A stretch of 52,024 nucleotides of DNA from Parcubacteria group bacterium ADurb.Bin115 (GTDB lineage: Bacteria; Patescibacteriota; Patescibacteriia; Patescibacteriales; UBA12465), in NCBI GenBank assembly GCA_002070735.1, contig MWDX01000031.1:1-52024 (forward strand), given 5' to 3'. The notes under the pieces are model-generated. The model ran no database searches. It was given only the letters and a program-made list of their open reading frames with translations, and was not told the origin of the DNA. How positions within the stretch are numbered: the first letter of the stretch is position 1; the number at the start of each line of letters is the position of its first letter. Of this stretch, positions 7,878 through 14,843 are shown piece by piece. Made by a program: the position numbers and the translations under genes.

Positions 7878-10286
7878 ATGATTAAGCCTGTTTTTGTTCG
7901 TTTTTTTGAAGAGTTATCCATTAAGGACGTACCTTCGGTCGGAGGGAAAAACGCCTCTTTGGGTGAAATGTACCGCAATCTTAAAGATAAGGGTATTAAA
8001 GTGCCCAATGGTTTTGCCACTACCGCCGATGCTTATCATTATTTTTTAGAAAGTACCGGATTAAAAAAGAAAATAAAAGAAATTTTAAAAGACCTTGACA
8101 CAAAAGACACGCGTAATTTGATGGCACACGGCAAAGCGGTGCGTGAGGCAATTTTATCCGTTCAATTGCCGGCTGATTTTAAAAAAGAAATTGCTGATGC
8201 TTATAAGCGCTTGTCTGCTGAAAATAAAAGCAAGGCTTTGAATGTGGCCGTTCGTTCCAGTGCGACCGCCGAAGATTTACCAGACGCTTCTTTTGCTGGT
8301 CAACAGGAGACTTTTTTAAATATTGTAGGAGAGAAGGAATTATTATTGGCCGTAAAGAAATGTATTGCTTCTTTATTCACCGATCGCGCCATTTCCTATC
8401 GGGCCGACAAAGGCTTTGATCATTTTTCCATCGCTCTATCGGTCGGCGTACAGAAGATGATTCGCTCCGATTTAGGTGCCTCCGGCGTTATGTTTACCAT
8501 TGACACTGAATCCGGTTTCCGTAATACTGTCTTAATTAATTCCATTTATGGCTTAGGGGAAAATATCGTCCAGGGGCGGGTAAATCCGGATGAATTTTAT
8601 GTCTTTAAACCAACTTTGGCGATTATCTCCCGTTCTATCGGCAAGAAGACGGTAAAGATGATTTATAATAAAGGCGGTAAATCGCCGGTAAAAAATATTG
8701 CCGTTAGTGCTTCTGATCGTCTGAAACCGTCTATAAGCGACGCTCAGGTCAAAAAATTGGCAAAATGGGGGATAGAAATAGAGGAACATTACGGCCGGGC
8801 GATGGATATTGAATGGGCGATTGACGGTCGCGATCAAAGTCTTTATATAATTCAGGCTCGTCCAGAAACGGTGCAAAGCCTTCGTAGTCTTAGTGTTATT
8901 GAAGAGTATCGTTTACAAAAGAAAGGGACGGTTTTGGTAAAAGGTCAGAGTGTCGGCAATAAGATTGGTGCCGGTAAGACCAGGCGAATTATGGACGTGA
9001 AGCAGATTCACAGCTTTAAGCCGGGAGAAGTTTTGGTGACTGATATGACCGATCCTGATTGGGAACCGATTATGAAAATCGCTTCCGCTATTGTCACTGA
9101 TAAGGGGGGTCGTACTTGTCATGCAGCCATTGTTTCCCGTGAACTCGGTATTCCTTGTGTGGTTGGTACTAATAATGGTTCTAAAGTCTTAAATAGCGGA
9201 CAAAGCGTAACTGTCAGCTGTGCCGAGGGTGAAGAGGGTTTTGTTTATGCCGGCAAATTGCCGTTTAAAGTTTTAAGCACTGATATTAAAAATTTAAAGC
9301 GCCCCAAGACGAAAATAATGATGAATATTGGCGAGCCAGAATTGGCTTTTGCTCAATCTTTCGTGCCTAATGACGGCGTTGGTTTAGCCCGTTTGGAATT
9401 TATCATTAATAATTATATCAAGATTCATCCTTTAGCCCTAATTAATTATCCTCATCTTCAAGACAAGGAAGCTCAAAAGAAAATTAAACAACTAACTGCT
9501 GGATATGAGGATAAATCTCAATATTTTGTTGATCGTCTGGCTCAAGGCATAGCCATTATTGCCGCCGCTTTCTATCCTAAAGAGGTAATCGTGCGTTTGT
9601 CTGATTTTAAAACCAATGAATATGCTAATTTAATCGGCGGTCGCGAATTTGAACCGGTGGAGTCTAATCCGATGATTGGTTGGCGCGGCGCTAGCCGCTA
9701 TTATGCTAAGCAGTTCGTACCGGCTTTTAATTTGGAATGTAAGGCGATAAAGCGCGTTCGCGACGATTACGGCCTAACTAATTTGAAGTTAATGGTGCCT
9801 TTCTGCCGAACCGTGGAAGAAGGTAAAAAGGTGCAGGAAATCATGGCTAAGAACGGCTTAAAGCGCGGCGTTAACGGTTTGCAGATCTATGTGATGGCGG
9901 AAATTCCGAGTAATATTATTTTAGCCGATAAGTTCTGTGACATTTTTGACGGCTTTTCTATCGGTTCCAATGATTTAACTCAATTGTTATTAGGGATTGA
10001 TCGTGATTCCGGCGGCAGTTTAAAAATTAAAGGCGTTTCCAATGAAAAGAATGAGGCGGTTAAGACGATGATTAAGAATTTAATTGCCGTGGCTAAGAAG
10101 CGCAAGCGCAAAGTTGGTATTTGCGGTCAGGGTCCAAGCGATTTTCCTGATTTTGCCGAATTTTTAATGGCTGCCGGCATTGATAGCATTTCTTTGATTC
10201 CGGATACGGTAATACCAACAACCATGAATTTAGCTAGTAAGGAAAAATCTTTGCGTCGCCGCGGTTTTCTCTCCTTTCTTTTTTAA
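7878..10286 (+). CDS. ppsA: Phosphoenolpyruvate synthase
   Basis: 802 aa, normal length for PEP synthase (pyruvate + ATP to PEP + AMP + Pi). Domain order is canonical: N-terminal ATP-grasp domain (VRSSATAEDLPDASFAGQQ, about 125-143), central swivelling phosphohistidine domain (GGRTCHAAIVSREL with His415), and C-terminal PEP/pyruvate barrel with EIPSNI, GSNDLTQL and VGICGQGPS (catalytic Cys749). It supplies PEP for gluconeogenesis or runs in reverse as a pyruvate-forming step; PEP synthase is common in fermentative bacteria with reduced metabolism. A TATAAT box at 7829-7834 gives a leader of about 37 nt without SD. Monocistronic, with a terminator at 10303. Confidence 0.95.
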   Translation: MIKPVFVRFFEELSIKDVPSVGGKNASLGEMYRNLKDKGIKVPNGFATTADAYHYFLESTGLKKKIKEILKDLDTKDTRNLMAHGKAVREAILSVQLPADFKKEIADAYKRLSAENKSKALNVAVRSSATAEDLPDASFAGQQETFLNIVGEKELLLAVKKCIASLFTDRAISYRADKGFDHFSIALSVGVQKMIRSDLGASGVMFTIDTESGFRNTVLINSIYGLGENIVQGRVNPDEFYVFKPTLAIISRSIGKKTVKMIYNKGGKSPVKNIAVSASDRLKPSISDAQVKKLAKWGIEIEEHYGRAMDIEWAIDGRDQSLYIIQARPETVQSLRSLSVIEEYRLQKKGTVLVKGQSVGNKIGAGKTRRIMDVKQIHSFKPGEVLVTDMTDPDWEPIMKIASAIVTDKGGRTCHAAIVSRELGIPCVVGTNNGSKVLNSGQSVTVSCAEGEEGFVYAGKLPFKVLSTDIKNLKRPKTKIMMNIGEPELAFAQSFVPNDGVGLARLEFIINNYIKIHPLALINYPHLQDKEAQKKIKQLTAGYEDKSQYFVDRLAQGIAIIAAAFYPKEVIVRLSDFKTNEYANLIGGREFEPVESNPMIGWRGASRYYAKQFVPAFNLECKAIKRVRDDYGLTNLKLMVPFCRTVEEGKKVQEIMAKNGLKRGVNGLQIYVMAEIPSNIILADKFCDIFDGFSIGSNDLTQLLLGIDRDSGGSLKIKGVSNEKNEAVKTMIKNLIAVAKKRKRKVGICGQGPSDFPDFAEFLMAAGIDSISLIPDTVIPTTMNLASKEKSLRRRGFLSFLF

Positions 10287-10302
10287 TTAAAGTGCTTTAA
10301 AC

Positions 10303-10341
10303 AAAACACCCGCTACGGTAATTCCGCAGTGGGTGTTTTTG
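10303..10341. terminator. Bidirectional terminator between ppsA and the 3D-domain gene
   Basis: Stem AAACACCC/GGGTGTTT, with an imperfect inner stem (GCTACGG/CCGCAGT region), flanked by A-rich and T-rich runs. It serves the convergent genes ppsA (+) and 10357-10959 (-). Confidence 0.75.
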
Positions 10342-10356
10342 TAATCTTGAAAATTA

Positions 10357-10959
10357 TCAATCAATGAATTCCACCACTTCTATTTTGGCGACTTTGACGC
10401 CGAATTGGCGGGCGTCAGTTTTTTCTTTCATCCAGATATCAATACGATCGCTATAGCGCTTGTTCATGCGGTCGCGCACCACAAAGATGCGGTCGCCATA
10501 TAATTCGGGGATTCTGACTTTAGTACCGAATTGAAGGAAGTTAGCGGCAATCGTGTCCTCTTCGCCATGTTTGCAGACATTAAAACCATTGGCGGTAATA
10601 CAGGGGGTGTTGTCAGTCTGGGCGGGGTCAGAGTTATAGGCAGTGATAGTATGGGTGCTGGTCCTAATCACTTTAATTGCCGGAGTGTTTGTTTCTAATT
10701 TATCAGTGGCAACTTCAACATTTTCCGTATCAACGGTAATATTTGCATTTTTAATTAAATCAGCTACTATTGGGTCGGCTTCGCTCTTGCTGGTAGTATC
10801 CATTTTTATATCTCCTTGAGCTAAGGTCACGGCTTCAGCCGCTAAGACGGGTGTAAAGAAGAGAACAAATTGGAAAATACAAGCAATAATCAGAGTGAGA
10901 GCGGTTCTTTGGCGTCTACTAAGAGGCACTAAGTCCTCGCTGATTTTGAATTTTTTCAT
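10357..10959 (-). CDS. Exported 3D-domain protein (cell-wall associated)
   Basis: 200 aa. A basic N-terminus is followed by one hydrophobic segment (about 20-40) ending ...VLAAEA, a signal peptide or anchor. The C-terminal ~90 residues form a 3D (three-aspartate) domain: TITAYNSDPAQTD, then ITANGFNVC, GTKVRIPELYGDRIFVVRDRM and SDRIDIWM, containing the conserved aspartates of this double-psi barrel family, found in MltA- and Rpf-type peptidoglycan lytic enzymes. Likely acts in wall remodelling, though the catalytic activity of stand-alone 3D proteins is not firmly established. Its promoter at 11038-11066 starts transcription at the base of a terminator-like hairpin. Confidence 0.8.
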   Translation of the reverse strand: MKKFKISEDLVPLSRRQRTALTLIIACIFQFVLFFTPVLAAEAVTLAQGDIKMDTTSKSEADPIVADLIKNANITVDTENVEVATDKLETNTPAIKVIRTSTHTITAYNSDPAQTDNTPCITANGFNVCKHGEEDTIAANFLQFGTKVRIPELYGDRIFVVRDRMNKRYSDRIDIWMKEKTDARQFGVKVAKIEVVEFID

Positions 10960-10986
10960 ATTAGCGTAAGGTTATTTTCTCAAACA

Positions 10987-11027
10987 AAAAATCCCTACAG
11001 TATTAAATATGACAAGCAGGGATTTTT
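10987..11027. promoter_or_regulatory. Terminator-like hairpin in the leader of the 3D-domain gene
   Basis: A 12-bp stem (10987-10998 with 11016-11027, one G-T wobble, 17-nt loop) flanked by A-runs and T-runs so that it looks like an intrinsic terminator on either strand. No gene ends nearby. On the minus strand it lies directly after the predicted start (~11031) and about 28 nt before the start codon of the 3D-domain gene, so it may attenuate or stabilise that transcript. Confidence 0.6.
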
Positions 11028-11037
11028 GCGACTTATC

Positions 11038-11066
11038 TTTATATCATAGCTTAATTGTTAAGTCAA
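11038..11066 (-). promoter_or_regulatory. Promoter for the 3D-domain gene
   Basis: On the minus strand: -35 TTGACT (11061-11066), 17-nt spacer, -10 TATAAA (11038-11043). Predicted start near 11031, leader about 70 nt. Confidence 0.65.
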
Positions 11067-11088
11067 GGTGTAGACTGGGGATAAGTTA

Positions 11089-11117
11089 TTGACATATATT
11101 TAAAAAAGTGCTATACT
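11089..11117 (+). promoter_or_regulatory. Consensus promoter for the exported protein at 11202
   Basis: Perfect -35 TTGACA (11089-11094), 17-nt spacer, -10 TATACT (11112-11117). Predicted start near 11124, giving a leader of about 78 nt. Confidence 0.8.
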
Positions 11118-11123
11118 AATAAG

Positions 11124-11157
11124 TTCTAAGCTAAGATTGTAAAATTTTAGCGAAGAA
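11124..11157 (+). promoter_or_regulatory. 5'-terminal hairpin in the leader of the gene at 11202
   Basis: The predicted transcript begins with TTCT pairing with AGAA, then a 2x2 internal loop, then a 7-bp stem (GCTAAGA/TTTTAGC with one wobble) and an 8-nt loop. The position at the very 5' end resembles a stability hairpin. Confidence 0.45.
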
Positions 11158-11201
11158 TATAATAAATTGTACATTAACATTAACAACAAAAAATATCCAT
11201 C

Positions 11202-12101
11202 ATGAAAACACAGAAATTTTTTCTATTTTTGGCCATTTTTATGGCTGTAACTATTGGTATTAACGCCCAAACCCGCCAGCAGCGTAAGGCTCTGGAAAAA
11301 GTGGCAACTGAAAAAGCCGCTCTTGAAAAAGAGCTGGCCGAACTTGAAATCTCAATTGCGACTTATGTCGCGATTGACACACTGCCCACCTACTCTCGTA
11401 AAAAGGAGATTGACCAAGCTTTGGCAAGCGGCGAAATGTCCATTAAACAAAAAGCCGCTTATAGCGATCAAAGTCACAAGCTTGGTCGAAAGCTGGCGGC
11501 TATGCGTCAACAATTGTTGGTTGATACTGCTTCTTTTGCTTATTGTTCCAGAAGAATCAATGAAATTAAATTTCGTCTTCAGAAGCTGAATGATTATCAG
11601 ACCGACCTGATTAACAATCAGCTTGACGAGGCAGTTAATCAGATACCGCCTCAAGAGATGAGCTCACGTGAAGCTAAACGCCGTCATCGCGGCAATATTA
11701 TAAAGATGGAAACAAACAAAGCTGCTTTTCAAGAAAAATTGCAGGCAATGTCTGTTTCAAAAAAAGAGGCCGCTCCCGTTATTGCTGACCCTATTAATGG
11801 TTTTTTTGGTAGGGTTATAAATCGCTCAAGCCATACGGTCTATAATTTCGTTATTTACGAAAAAAACAGCAAAGCAGAATTAAAATCTTTTGTTCTTGAA
11901 CCAGGAACATCGGCAAGTAACTATTTTCTGCCAGGAGAATATGCTTGTGATGTTAAGGCTTATGGAGTTATAGTAGCTCATTATGAGTTTCATGTTACAG
12001 CAGATACTCATGATGTTTTTGGTGAAGAGCTCCATTGGGCGGTGTGGCAGGAGTCAGAGGTTAGAAAACCAATGGCCAAAAATATAACTTTAAACCATTG
12101 A
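11202..12101 (+). CDS. Exported coiled-coil protein with C-terminal beta domain, unknown function
   Basis: 299 aa; I do not recognise the family. A signal peptide (residues 1-22, likely cleaved at INA|Q) is followed by a charged helical region rich in Glu, Lys and Leu (about 25-190) with coiled-coil character, then a C-terminal segment (about 195-285) with alternating hydrophobics that looks like a small beta-sandwich. The signal peptide style, cleavage before Gln and the A-rich leader before the ATG are typical of Bacteroidota, so transfer from that group is possible (inference). Single-gene unit with its own consensus promoter and terminator. An extracytoplasmic structural or adhesion role is a guess. 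Confidence 0.75.
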   Translation: MKTQKFFLFLAIFMAVTIGINAQTRQQRKALEKVATEKAALEKELAELEISIATYVAIDTLPTYSRKKEIDQALASGEMSIKQKAAYSDQSHKLGRKLAAMRQQLLVDTASFAYCSRRINEIKFRLQKLNDYQTDLINNQLDEAVNQIPPQEMSSREAKRRHRGNIIKMETNKAAFQEKLQAMSVSKKEAAPVIADPINGFFGRVINRSSHTVYNFVIYEKNSKAELKSFVLEPGTSASNYFLPGEYACDVKAYGVIVAHYEFHVTADTHDVFGEELHWAVWQESEVRKPMAKNITLNH

Positions 12102-12109
12102 TCTTTTAT

Positions 12110-12146
12110 AAAAGGCCAGTCTTTCCTAGACTAGCCTTTTTCTTTT
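12110..12146 (+). terminator. Terminator after the exported coiled-coil gene
   Basis: Stem AAAAGGC-AGTC/GACT-GCCTTTT with one internal mismatch and a T-rich tail; it also lies between convergent genes and may work both ways. Confidence 0.75.
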
Positions 12147-12157
12147 ACATTTTTTAT

Positions 12158-12601
12158 TTATGGAGTTGCTCCACCACCAGGAATACTGTTATTACCCGTT
12201 CCTATTCCCCCGCCGCCACTAAAGGGCAATTGGTTAAAGATAAAATAAGTGATGGCGTAGGCCATTAAGACAATTACTAAGCCGATAATTGCCCGCTTAA
12301 TCATGTCTTGCGCTTTTTTAACCGCCTCTTCATTACCGGCGGCAGTCATCCAGCTGTAGCCGGCAAAGACAATAATAATTAAGAAGATTATGCCCAGCAG
12401 GCTTAAAGCGATTTGAATGATTGCGACGATAATTTGAACTAAAGTAAAATCATTTAATCCGGTTTCTCCTAACATTTTTTGAGTTGGTTCATCAATAGTT
12501 TCGACCAGGCTCTTAGCGGTGGTTGTTCGCGCTGATACAACCGACATTGGCAGAATAATAGCTAAGACTGCGATTATTAATCTTATTTTAATATTTTTCA
12601 T
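12158..12601 (-). CDS. T4SS-type pilin, tandem copy 6
   Basis: 147 aa. Signal peptide (about 1-24), a short polar stretch, then two membrane helices separated by a short basic/acidic loop reading WMTAAGNEEAVKKAQDM. This two-helix plan and loop are the hallmark of VirB2/TrbC-like T4SS pilins (the T4SS_pilin family common in CPR genomes). Unique here is a Gly/Pro-rich C-terminal tail (GGGGIGTGN...) of about 20 residues. It is the last gene of the six-gene array and starts 2 nt from the stop of the preceding copy. No T4SS ATPase or channel gene lies in this window. Confidence 0.85.
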   Translation of the reverse strand: MKNIKIRLIIAVLAIILPMSVVSARTTTAKSLVETIDEPTQKMLGETGLNDFTLVQIIVAIIQIALSLLGIIFLIIIVFAGYSWMTAAGNEEAVKKAQDMIKRAIIGLVIVLMAYAITYFIFNQLPFSGGGGIGTGNNSIPGGGATP

Positions 12602-12603
12602 AT

Positions 12604-13029
12604 TTATAATCTCTCAATAATATTCACTAAAATGAAATTCCAAATTGCCCAGGAACTAAGGACAATAATCAGGCCGATGAGGGCGTGTTGAATGGTGTTT
12701 TGCGCTTTTTTAACCGCCTCTTCATTACCGGCGGCAGTCATCCAGTTATAACCAGCCAAGATCACAAGGGCTATAAAAATAACGCCCAGCAAGCCAAGGG
12801 CACCATTAATAATTAGACCAATAATAGTGAGAAGCGAGTTTTCATCGGCTTTAGTATAGGGACCATTTTCTCCGGAAGCGATATTTTCCAGGATTGTTAA
12901 AGGATTACCTGATGAGCCGGTATTAACGGAACCAGTGCTGGTGCTTTGGGCAAATACGAAATAGGGCAGAATCATAATGGCGGTGAGCAGTAATAGGGTG
13001 AAGATTGGTTTTAAAGATTTTAACTTCAT
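12604..13029 (-). CDS. T4SS-type pilin, tandem copy 5
   Basis: 141 aa. N-terminal signal peptide, a longer Ser/Thr/Gly-rich extracytoplasmic segment (about 28-60), then helix one, the loop NWMTAAGNEEAVKKAQ and helix two. The DNA of the loop region is nearly identical to copy 6, pointing to recent duplication or gene conversion between these two. Spacing to its neighbours is 2 and 7 nt. Structural pilus subunit by family; partner proteins are not in the window. Confidence 0.85.
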   Translation of the reverse strand: MKLKSLKPIFTLLLLTAIMILPYFVFAQSTSTGSVNTGSSGNPLTILENIASGENGPYTKADENSLLTIIGLIINGALGLLGVIFIALVILAGYNWMTAAGNEEAVKKAQNTIQHALIGLIIVLSSWAIWNFILVNIIERL

Positions 13030-13036
13030 ACAGGCT

Positions 13037-13447
13037 TTAAATAAAGAATTTGATGATGAAATAAGTTAAGGCGTAAGCTCCTAAAATAATCACCAGACCG
13101 ACAATATTTTGGGTAATAATTGATGTAGCTTTTTTAGTCTGCTCTTCGTTGCCGCTGGCAGTCAAATAGAGATAGCCGCCGTAAATAATGAAAATAATAA
13201 AAATAACACCAAGTAAGGAAAATAATCCAGTTATTATTCTGCCGACAACTGTTTCTAAAACAACATTATTGTTATAACCAGCGCCGCCAGCGCCGGAAAC
13301 AATTCCTAAAGCGCTGCTGCTGCTCGTGTCAAAAGCAGTTTTTAAATTAGCGTTAGTTTGTTCCTGGGCCGCGACCGATAATGCCCCAGTGAAAATAAAC
13401 AAAGTTAGAGCAATTATAATGATATTGATTTTGTGTCTGGCAGACAT
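13037..13447 (-). CDS. T4SS-type pilin, tandem copy 4
   Basis: 136 aa with signal peptide ending near VAAQE, a Gly/Asn-rich segment (GAGGAGYNNN), helix one, the loop YLTASGNEEQTKKAT and helix two ending at the C-terminus. The loop departs from the usual WMTA (LTAS, EEQT), so this is one of the more diverged copies. Four nt separate its start from the stop of copy 3. Confidence 0.83.
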   Translation of the reverse strand: MSARHKINIIIIALTLFIFTGALSVAAQEQTNANLKTAFDTSSSSALGIVSGAGGAGYNNNVVLETVVGRIITGLFSLLGVIFIIFIIYGGYLYLTASGNEEQTKKATSIITQNIVGLVIILGAYALTYFIIKFFI

Positions 13448-13451
13448 GTTT

Positions 13452-13847
13452 TTATTGAATTAAGGAGCCGCTTGTCGCTTTTAAAATAAAATAACTGATA
13501 GCATAAGCGGCGAGGACAATAATAATGCCGATGATTGATTCGGTAAGCATTTCTTTAGCCTTGCTGACCTTTTCTTCGTTGCCGCTAGCAGTCATCCAAA
13601 TAATGCCGGCATAAATAGCCAGGCCTAAAAATACAACGCCCACTAAGGATAAAATAACAGTAATGATTTGCGCAATATAATCGTTTATTGTTGTGTCAGT
13701 AGTTTTGTAGCCAGCCTTATTGCCAGTATTACTTAAGCCGCTATTTTGGGAAAAATCATAACTTCCGTTTTGGGCTAGAGCTAAATTAAAGACGCCTAAA
13801 GACAGAATAAAGATAAAAATTAAGGAAATTAAGCGTTTTGCCCGCAT
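13452..13847 (-). CDS. T4SS-type pilin, tandem copy 3
   Basis: 131 aa from the start at 13847 (MRAKRLIS). A longer frame exists upstream but runs into copy 2, and the basic residues of the signal peptide begin here. Signal peptide, Asn/Gly/Ser segment (QNSGLSNTGNKAGYK), helix one, loop IWMTASGNEEKVSKAKEM, helix two. It starts 1 nt from the stop of copy 2. Confidence 0.83.
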   Translation of the reverse strand: MRAKRLISLIFIFILSLGVFNLALAQNGSYDFSQNSGLSNTGNKAGYKTTDTTINDYIAQIITVILSLVGVVFLGLAIYAGIIWMTASGNEEKVSKAKEMLTESIIGIIIVLAAYAISYFILKATSGSLIQ

Positions 13848-13848
13848 A

Positions 13849-14241
13849 TTAAGTGAGCTTATCGCCGACAAAGGCGGTAATAGCATAAGCAGCCATAACA
13901 ATTACTAAACCAATCACAGCATTAATCATTAAATCTTTAGCTTTGTTGACTTTTTCTTGATTACCGGAAGCTGTCATCCAGGATAGACCGGCAAAAATCA
14001 TCAGGATTAGAAAAATTACGCCGACAAAAGACAAGACTAGTCCGATAATAGAACCAAGGCGGGTACTGAGAAAATTGTTATCTGGATTAGCCGCTTGGGT
14101 TTTGTAAGCGTCAACTACATTAGCGCTTTGGCTTAATCCATAGTCATCAGCTGAAACCGGCAAGACACTAAAAAAACCGGCAATTATAAGGCTGGTTATC
14201 AAGAATGAAAATACGCTTTTTGTTATTTGAGCGCGTGACAT
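13849..14241 (-). CDS. T4SS-type pilin, tandem copy 2
   Basis: 130 aa from the start at 14241 (MSRAQITK); an upstream in-frame ATG at 14331 would add 30 residues encoded by two RNA hairpins and no hydrophobic segment, so the shorter form is preferred. Signal peptide ending near PVSA, a polar segment, helix one, loop SWMTASGNQEKVNKAKDL, helix two. Separated from copy 1 by a 122-nt spacer with two hairpins, the only sizeable gap in the array. Confidence 0.82.
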   Translation of the reverse strand: MSRAQITKSVFSFLITSLIIAGFFSVLPVSADDYGLSQSANVVDAYKTQAANPDNNFLSTRLGSIIGLVLSFVGVIFLILMIFAGLSWMTASGNQEKVNKAKDLMINAVIGLVIVMAAYAITAFVGDKLT

Positions 14242-14266
14242 AGATTTATTTATTTTTTGTTTCACT

Positions 14267-14323
14267 GCTCTAAACGCCAATGATTTGTCGTTTAGAGCGG
14301 TGGCCCCCTTATTAAAGAGGGCC
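14267..14323. promoter_or_regulatory. Two hairpins between pilin copies 1 and 2
   Basis: A perfect 10-bp stem (GCTCTAAACG at 14267-14276 with CGTTTAGAGC at 14289-14298, 12-nt loop) and a second 9-bp stem with one mismatch (14302-14310 with 14315-14323, 4-nt loop). No T-run follows on the minus (sense) strand, so they look like mRNA processing or stabilising elements rather than terminators. A directly repeated 14-mer (CTAGAAATTACTAA) lies beside them at 14339-14366. Confidence 0.6.
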
Positions 14324-14363
14324 TTTTCCAAAATCGATTCTAGAAATTACTAACTAGAAATTA

Positions 14364-14744
14364 CTAAGTAGTAGCAGAAATTAAGCGTCCTAAAATGAAG
14401 CTGGCGATACCCCAAGCGGCTAAGACGATAACCAAACCAATAACACCGGCGCCCATTAATTTTTGAGCTTCACTAACCTTGTCTTCGTTGCCGCCAGCGG
14501 TCATCCATTTAAAGCCACCCATTAAGATGATGACGACAGCGATGATGCCTAAGAAAAGCATAGCGACGTTAATCAATCTAGCGATGGTGGTTCTCGGATC
14601 GGTATTACCCAAACCGTTATCACCAAAACCTTCTTCGATTTCGTTTATGCCGACATCAATGTTTTGCGCCATTGTAACTATCGGTAGAGCCAATAATGAC
14701 AACATCGCAAACACCACTAAATTCTTTAAGATTTTTTTACTCAT
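14364..14744 (-). CDS. T4SS-type pilin, tandem copy 1 (promoter-proximal)
   Basis: 126 aa. Signal peptide ending near VTMAQ, a short acidic segment (GINEIEEGFGDNG), helix one, loop KWMTAGGNEDKVSEAQKLMG, and helix two. First gene of the array, with its own promoter in the divergent region and, unlike most genes here, an SD-like AAGGGTGGTG before the ATG. With the stable hairpins just behind it, this suggests it is the most strongly expressed copy, possibly the major subunit (inference). Confidence 0.87.
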   Translation of the reverse strand: MSKKILKNLVVFAMLSLLALPIVTMAQNIDVGINEIEEGFGDNGLGNTDPRTTIARLINVAMLFLGIIAVVIILMGGFKWMTAGGNEDKVSEAQKLMGAGVIGLVIVLAAWGIASFILGRLISATT

Positions 14745-14786
14745 AATTCACCACCCTTCTAGTTGTTGATATTTTTAGATGTTTTT

Positions 14787-14837
14787 ATTTTATCATAATT
14801 TATACCGAAAGACAAACAATTTTTCTTATGATAAAAT
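14787..14837. promoter_or_regulatory. Symmetric divergent promoter region
   Basis: A perfect 12-bp inverted repeat (ATTTTATCATAA 14787-14798, TTATGATAAAAT 14826-14837) places a TATGAT -10 box on each strand, at 14792-14797 (minus, pilin array) and 14827-14832 (plus, 14844 gene). The plus transcript would begin near 14839, only ~5 nt before the ATG at 14844, so that mRNA should be essentially leaderless; the pilin transcript has a ~40-nt leader. Confidence 0.6.
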
Positions 14838-14843
14838 ATAAAG

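Noticed and set aside
14242-14331. Longer N-terminus for pilin copy 2
   Set aside because: Those 30 residues come from two RNA hairpins and precede a normal signal peptide, so the later start at 14241 is better.
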